From positions 29,107 through 35,875 of the forward strand of contig KL571349.1 of NCBI GenBank assembly GCA_000715855.1: a stretch of DNA of 6,769 nucleotides. The letters are read 5' to 3'. The stretch is from Actinoplanes liguriensis (lineage in GTDB: Bacteria; Actinomycetota; Actinomycetes; Mycobacteriales; Micromonosporaceae). Position numbers and translations under genes: made by a program. The notes beneath the pieces are model-generated. The model saw only the letters and a list, made by a program, of their open reading frames with translations, made no database searches and had not been told where the DNA came from. Positions 5,912-6,769 of the stretch are shown in pieces. The first letter of the stretch is position 1; every line of letters starts with the position of its first letter.

Positions 5912-6306
5912 TCCCCGACGATAAGTTAATCCCGATTCGCATTCCATACCTGAGATCCATCGATGTTCCTGCCCGTGAGATCCGGGACGCCGCCAGCAGC
6001 ACAAGCGGCATCCGCGCAGGCGCTGGTTGCCCAGGAGTGAATTCACGTTCGCGCCCGGGGAAACACATGCTGCAGCTGGCGGGAAGTGCGGCCGACGGGG
6101 AGCGGCGTGGCGCGGTGGGTGGGCAGCGCAGTGGGTGGGCAGCGGGGGTGGCGGCTGGTGGGAAGTGCGGGATGGCGGGGAACGCGGCTGGCGGGAAGCG
6201 TGGTGGGCGGGCAGCGCGGGTGGCGGCTGGCGGGAAGTGCGGGTGGCAGGGGATCTCGGGCGGTGGCTGGCGGGAAGTGCGGGTGGTAGCTGGCGGGACG
6301 TGGGAG
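5912..6306. other. 395-bp spacer between the oxygenase and FhuF-like genes
   Basis: The first ~140 bp next to the oxygenase start are of ordinary composition and include the AT-rich stretch at 5921-5930. On the - strand this reads TAACTT at 5928-5923, a plausible -10 element (TAnnnT) that would give a very short leader; no good -35 is visible. A perfect 10-bp palindrome, GTGAATTCAC, lies at 6037-6046. The remainder (6074-6305) is the G-rich repeat array. Open frames here on both strands are biased in composition (Gly/Trp-rich or Pro/Arg-rich) and lack ribosome-binding sites, so I call no gene. Confidence 0.6.
6074..6305. repeat. G-rich irregular intergenic repeat array
   Basis: Six copies of a core GCTGGCGGGAAGTGCGG or close variants begin at 6075, 6154, 6187, 6226, 6266 and 6289, with irregular spacing of 79, 33, 39, 40 and 23 bp. 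A longer ~40-bp composite, TGGGYGGGCAGCG then GGGTGGCGGCTGG then GGGAAGTGCGGG, occurs at about 6132-6171 and 6203-6243. The + strand is strikingly G-rich, with closely spaced G-runs at 6117-6119, 6121-6123, 6133-6135, 6137-6139 and 6144-6148 that could support G-quadruplex formation, although one loop is 9 bases. The array begins directly at the FhuF-like stop codon and lies upstream of the oxygenase gene. Confidence 0.8.
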
Positions 6307-6769
6307 TTAGCGGTTCAGGACTGCTCGCCAATGGCGTTGGCGGTCTTCTGGGGGTGTCAGAACACAGTCGCCGCAGGTGCCGCCGCCGGGGATGCGGTAG
6401 TAGAGGCAGCAATTGCGGCGGACCAGGAACCAGCGGTCGCGGCCCGCGTCCGGCTGGATCAGGTCTGCGGTGGCTCGTAACGGTGGCTGGATCAGCGCTG
6501 CCTCGACGATGGCGGCGGCGCGTGCCGCGTGCGGCGGTAGGTTGTCGGCGATCATTCCGGCGGCGCCGCCGAGTGCTGACGCCACGTTTCCCCACAGGAC
6601 CTGCGGTGACAGGGCGAATCGGGTGCGGAACACCTCCAGCACCGGCTGGACCAGGCCGATCGTCGCGGTGTCGGTGAGAACTTTTGCGACAGCCCGGGGC
6701 GGCTCACCTGCGCAGGGCATCGCCGTGAGGTCCCGGAAGCCGATCGGGATCGGACCGCCGGATACCGGC
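6307..6769 (-). CDS. FhuF-like [2Fe-2S] ferric-siderophore reductase family protein (partial)
   Basis: The visible 153 C-terminal residues belong to the FhuF family, whose members carry a [2Fe-2S] cluster and reduce iron(III) bound to siderophores in the cytoplasm. The diagnostic cysteine motif is near the C terminus: RRNCCLYYRIPGGGTCGDCV, with spacing C-C-x10-C-x2-C (visible residues 120, 121, 132 and 135), encoded at about 6364-6411. LWGNVASALGGA at visible residues 58-69 is another family-like segment. The frame stays open to the right edge, so the start lies outside the window; the ATG at 6718-6720 is internal or at best an alternative start with no ribosome-binding site. FhuF is usually about 250 residues, so roughly 100 are missing. 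Siderophore or iron-transport genes would be expected further right. The stop is TAA at 6307-6309, next to the repeat array. Confidence 0.85.
   Translation of the reverse strand, partial: PVSGGPIPIGFRDLTAMPCAGEPPRAVAKVLTDTATIGLVQPVLEVFRTRFALSPQVLWGNVASALGGAAGMIADNLPPHAARAAAIVEAALIQPPLRATADLIQPDAGRDRWFLVRRNCCLYYRIPGGGTCGDCVLTPPEDRQRHWRAVLNR

Noticed and set aside
5912..6595. N-terminal extension of the oxygenase frame up to 6595
   Set aside because: The extra ~228 residues are Pro/Arg-rich antisense of repeats and overlap the FhuF-like gene. Family length fits the start at 5911.
6027..6677. Gly/Trp-rich + strand frames over the G-rich array
   Set aside because: Their sequence only mirrors the repeat, continues antisense into the FhuF-like gene and lacks start signals.

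Overview
The window is very GC-rich DNA with strongly G/C-biased third codon positions and GC-rich, repeat-laden intergenic spacers. Its genes look actinobacterial: a TetR/SDR divergent pair, an MpaB/Lcp-type oxygenase, a FhuF-type [2Fe-2S] protein and short alanine-rich membrane proteins. A filamentous actinomycete of the Micromonosporaceae (for example Actinoplanes-like) is my best guess from composition and gene style. No marker gene proves it.

Layout, left to right. (1) Positions 1-37 may hold the last codons of an upstream + strand gene. It is followed by a short hairpin and then a + strand LysR-family regulator (65-844). (2) A convergent 56-bp spacer with repeated TGATC and a hairpin separates it from a - strand four-helix membrane protein (901-1770). 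That protein has an acidic Thr-Asp-Pro-Glu repeat tail, encoded by a 60-bp tandem duplication. (3) The 488-bp spacer 1771-2258 holds an operator-like inverted repeat near the membrane-protein start and a non-coding array of ~35-bp units grouped into an 88/89-bp higher-order repeat. (4) A second - strand polytopic membrane protein follows (2259-2837). (5) After a strong hairpin terminator come a - strand TetR-family repressor (3015-3704) and a divergent + strand short-chain dehydrogenase/reductase (3798-4532). The 93 bp between them carries three copies of an 11-bp near-palindrome at helical-turn spacing. (6) A convergent spacer (4533-4756) has a GGCGAC hexamer repeat and an imperfect ~43-bp direct repeat. 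(7) A - strand MpaB/rubber-oxygenase-like haem protein lies at 4757-5911. Upstream of it is a 395-bp spacer whose distal half is a G-rich irregular repeat array. (8) The - strand C-terminal part of a FhuF-like [2Fe-2S] protein (6307-6769) runs off the right edge.

How they may work together: the clearest functional unit is TetR + SDR, where the repressor probably controls itself and the reductase in response to a small molecule, possibly the SDR substrate. The FhuF-like gene and the MpaB-like gene share a strand and both use iron, but 395 bp of repeats separate them, so an operon is doubtful. The two membrane proteins are uncharacterised. I found no complete mobile element, CRISPR array, tRNA or rRNA. 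The most unusual material is intergenic: three different short-period repeat arrays in one 6.8-kb stretch.
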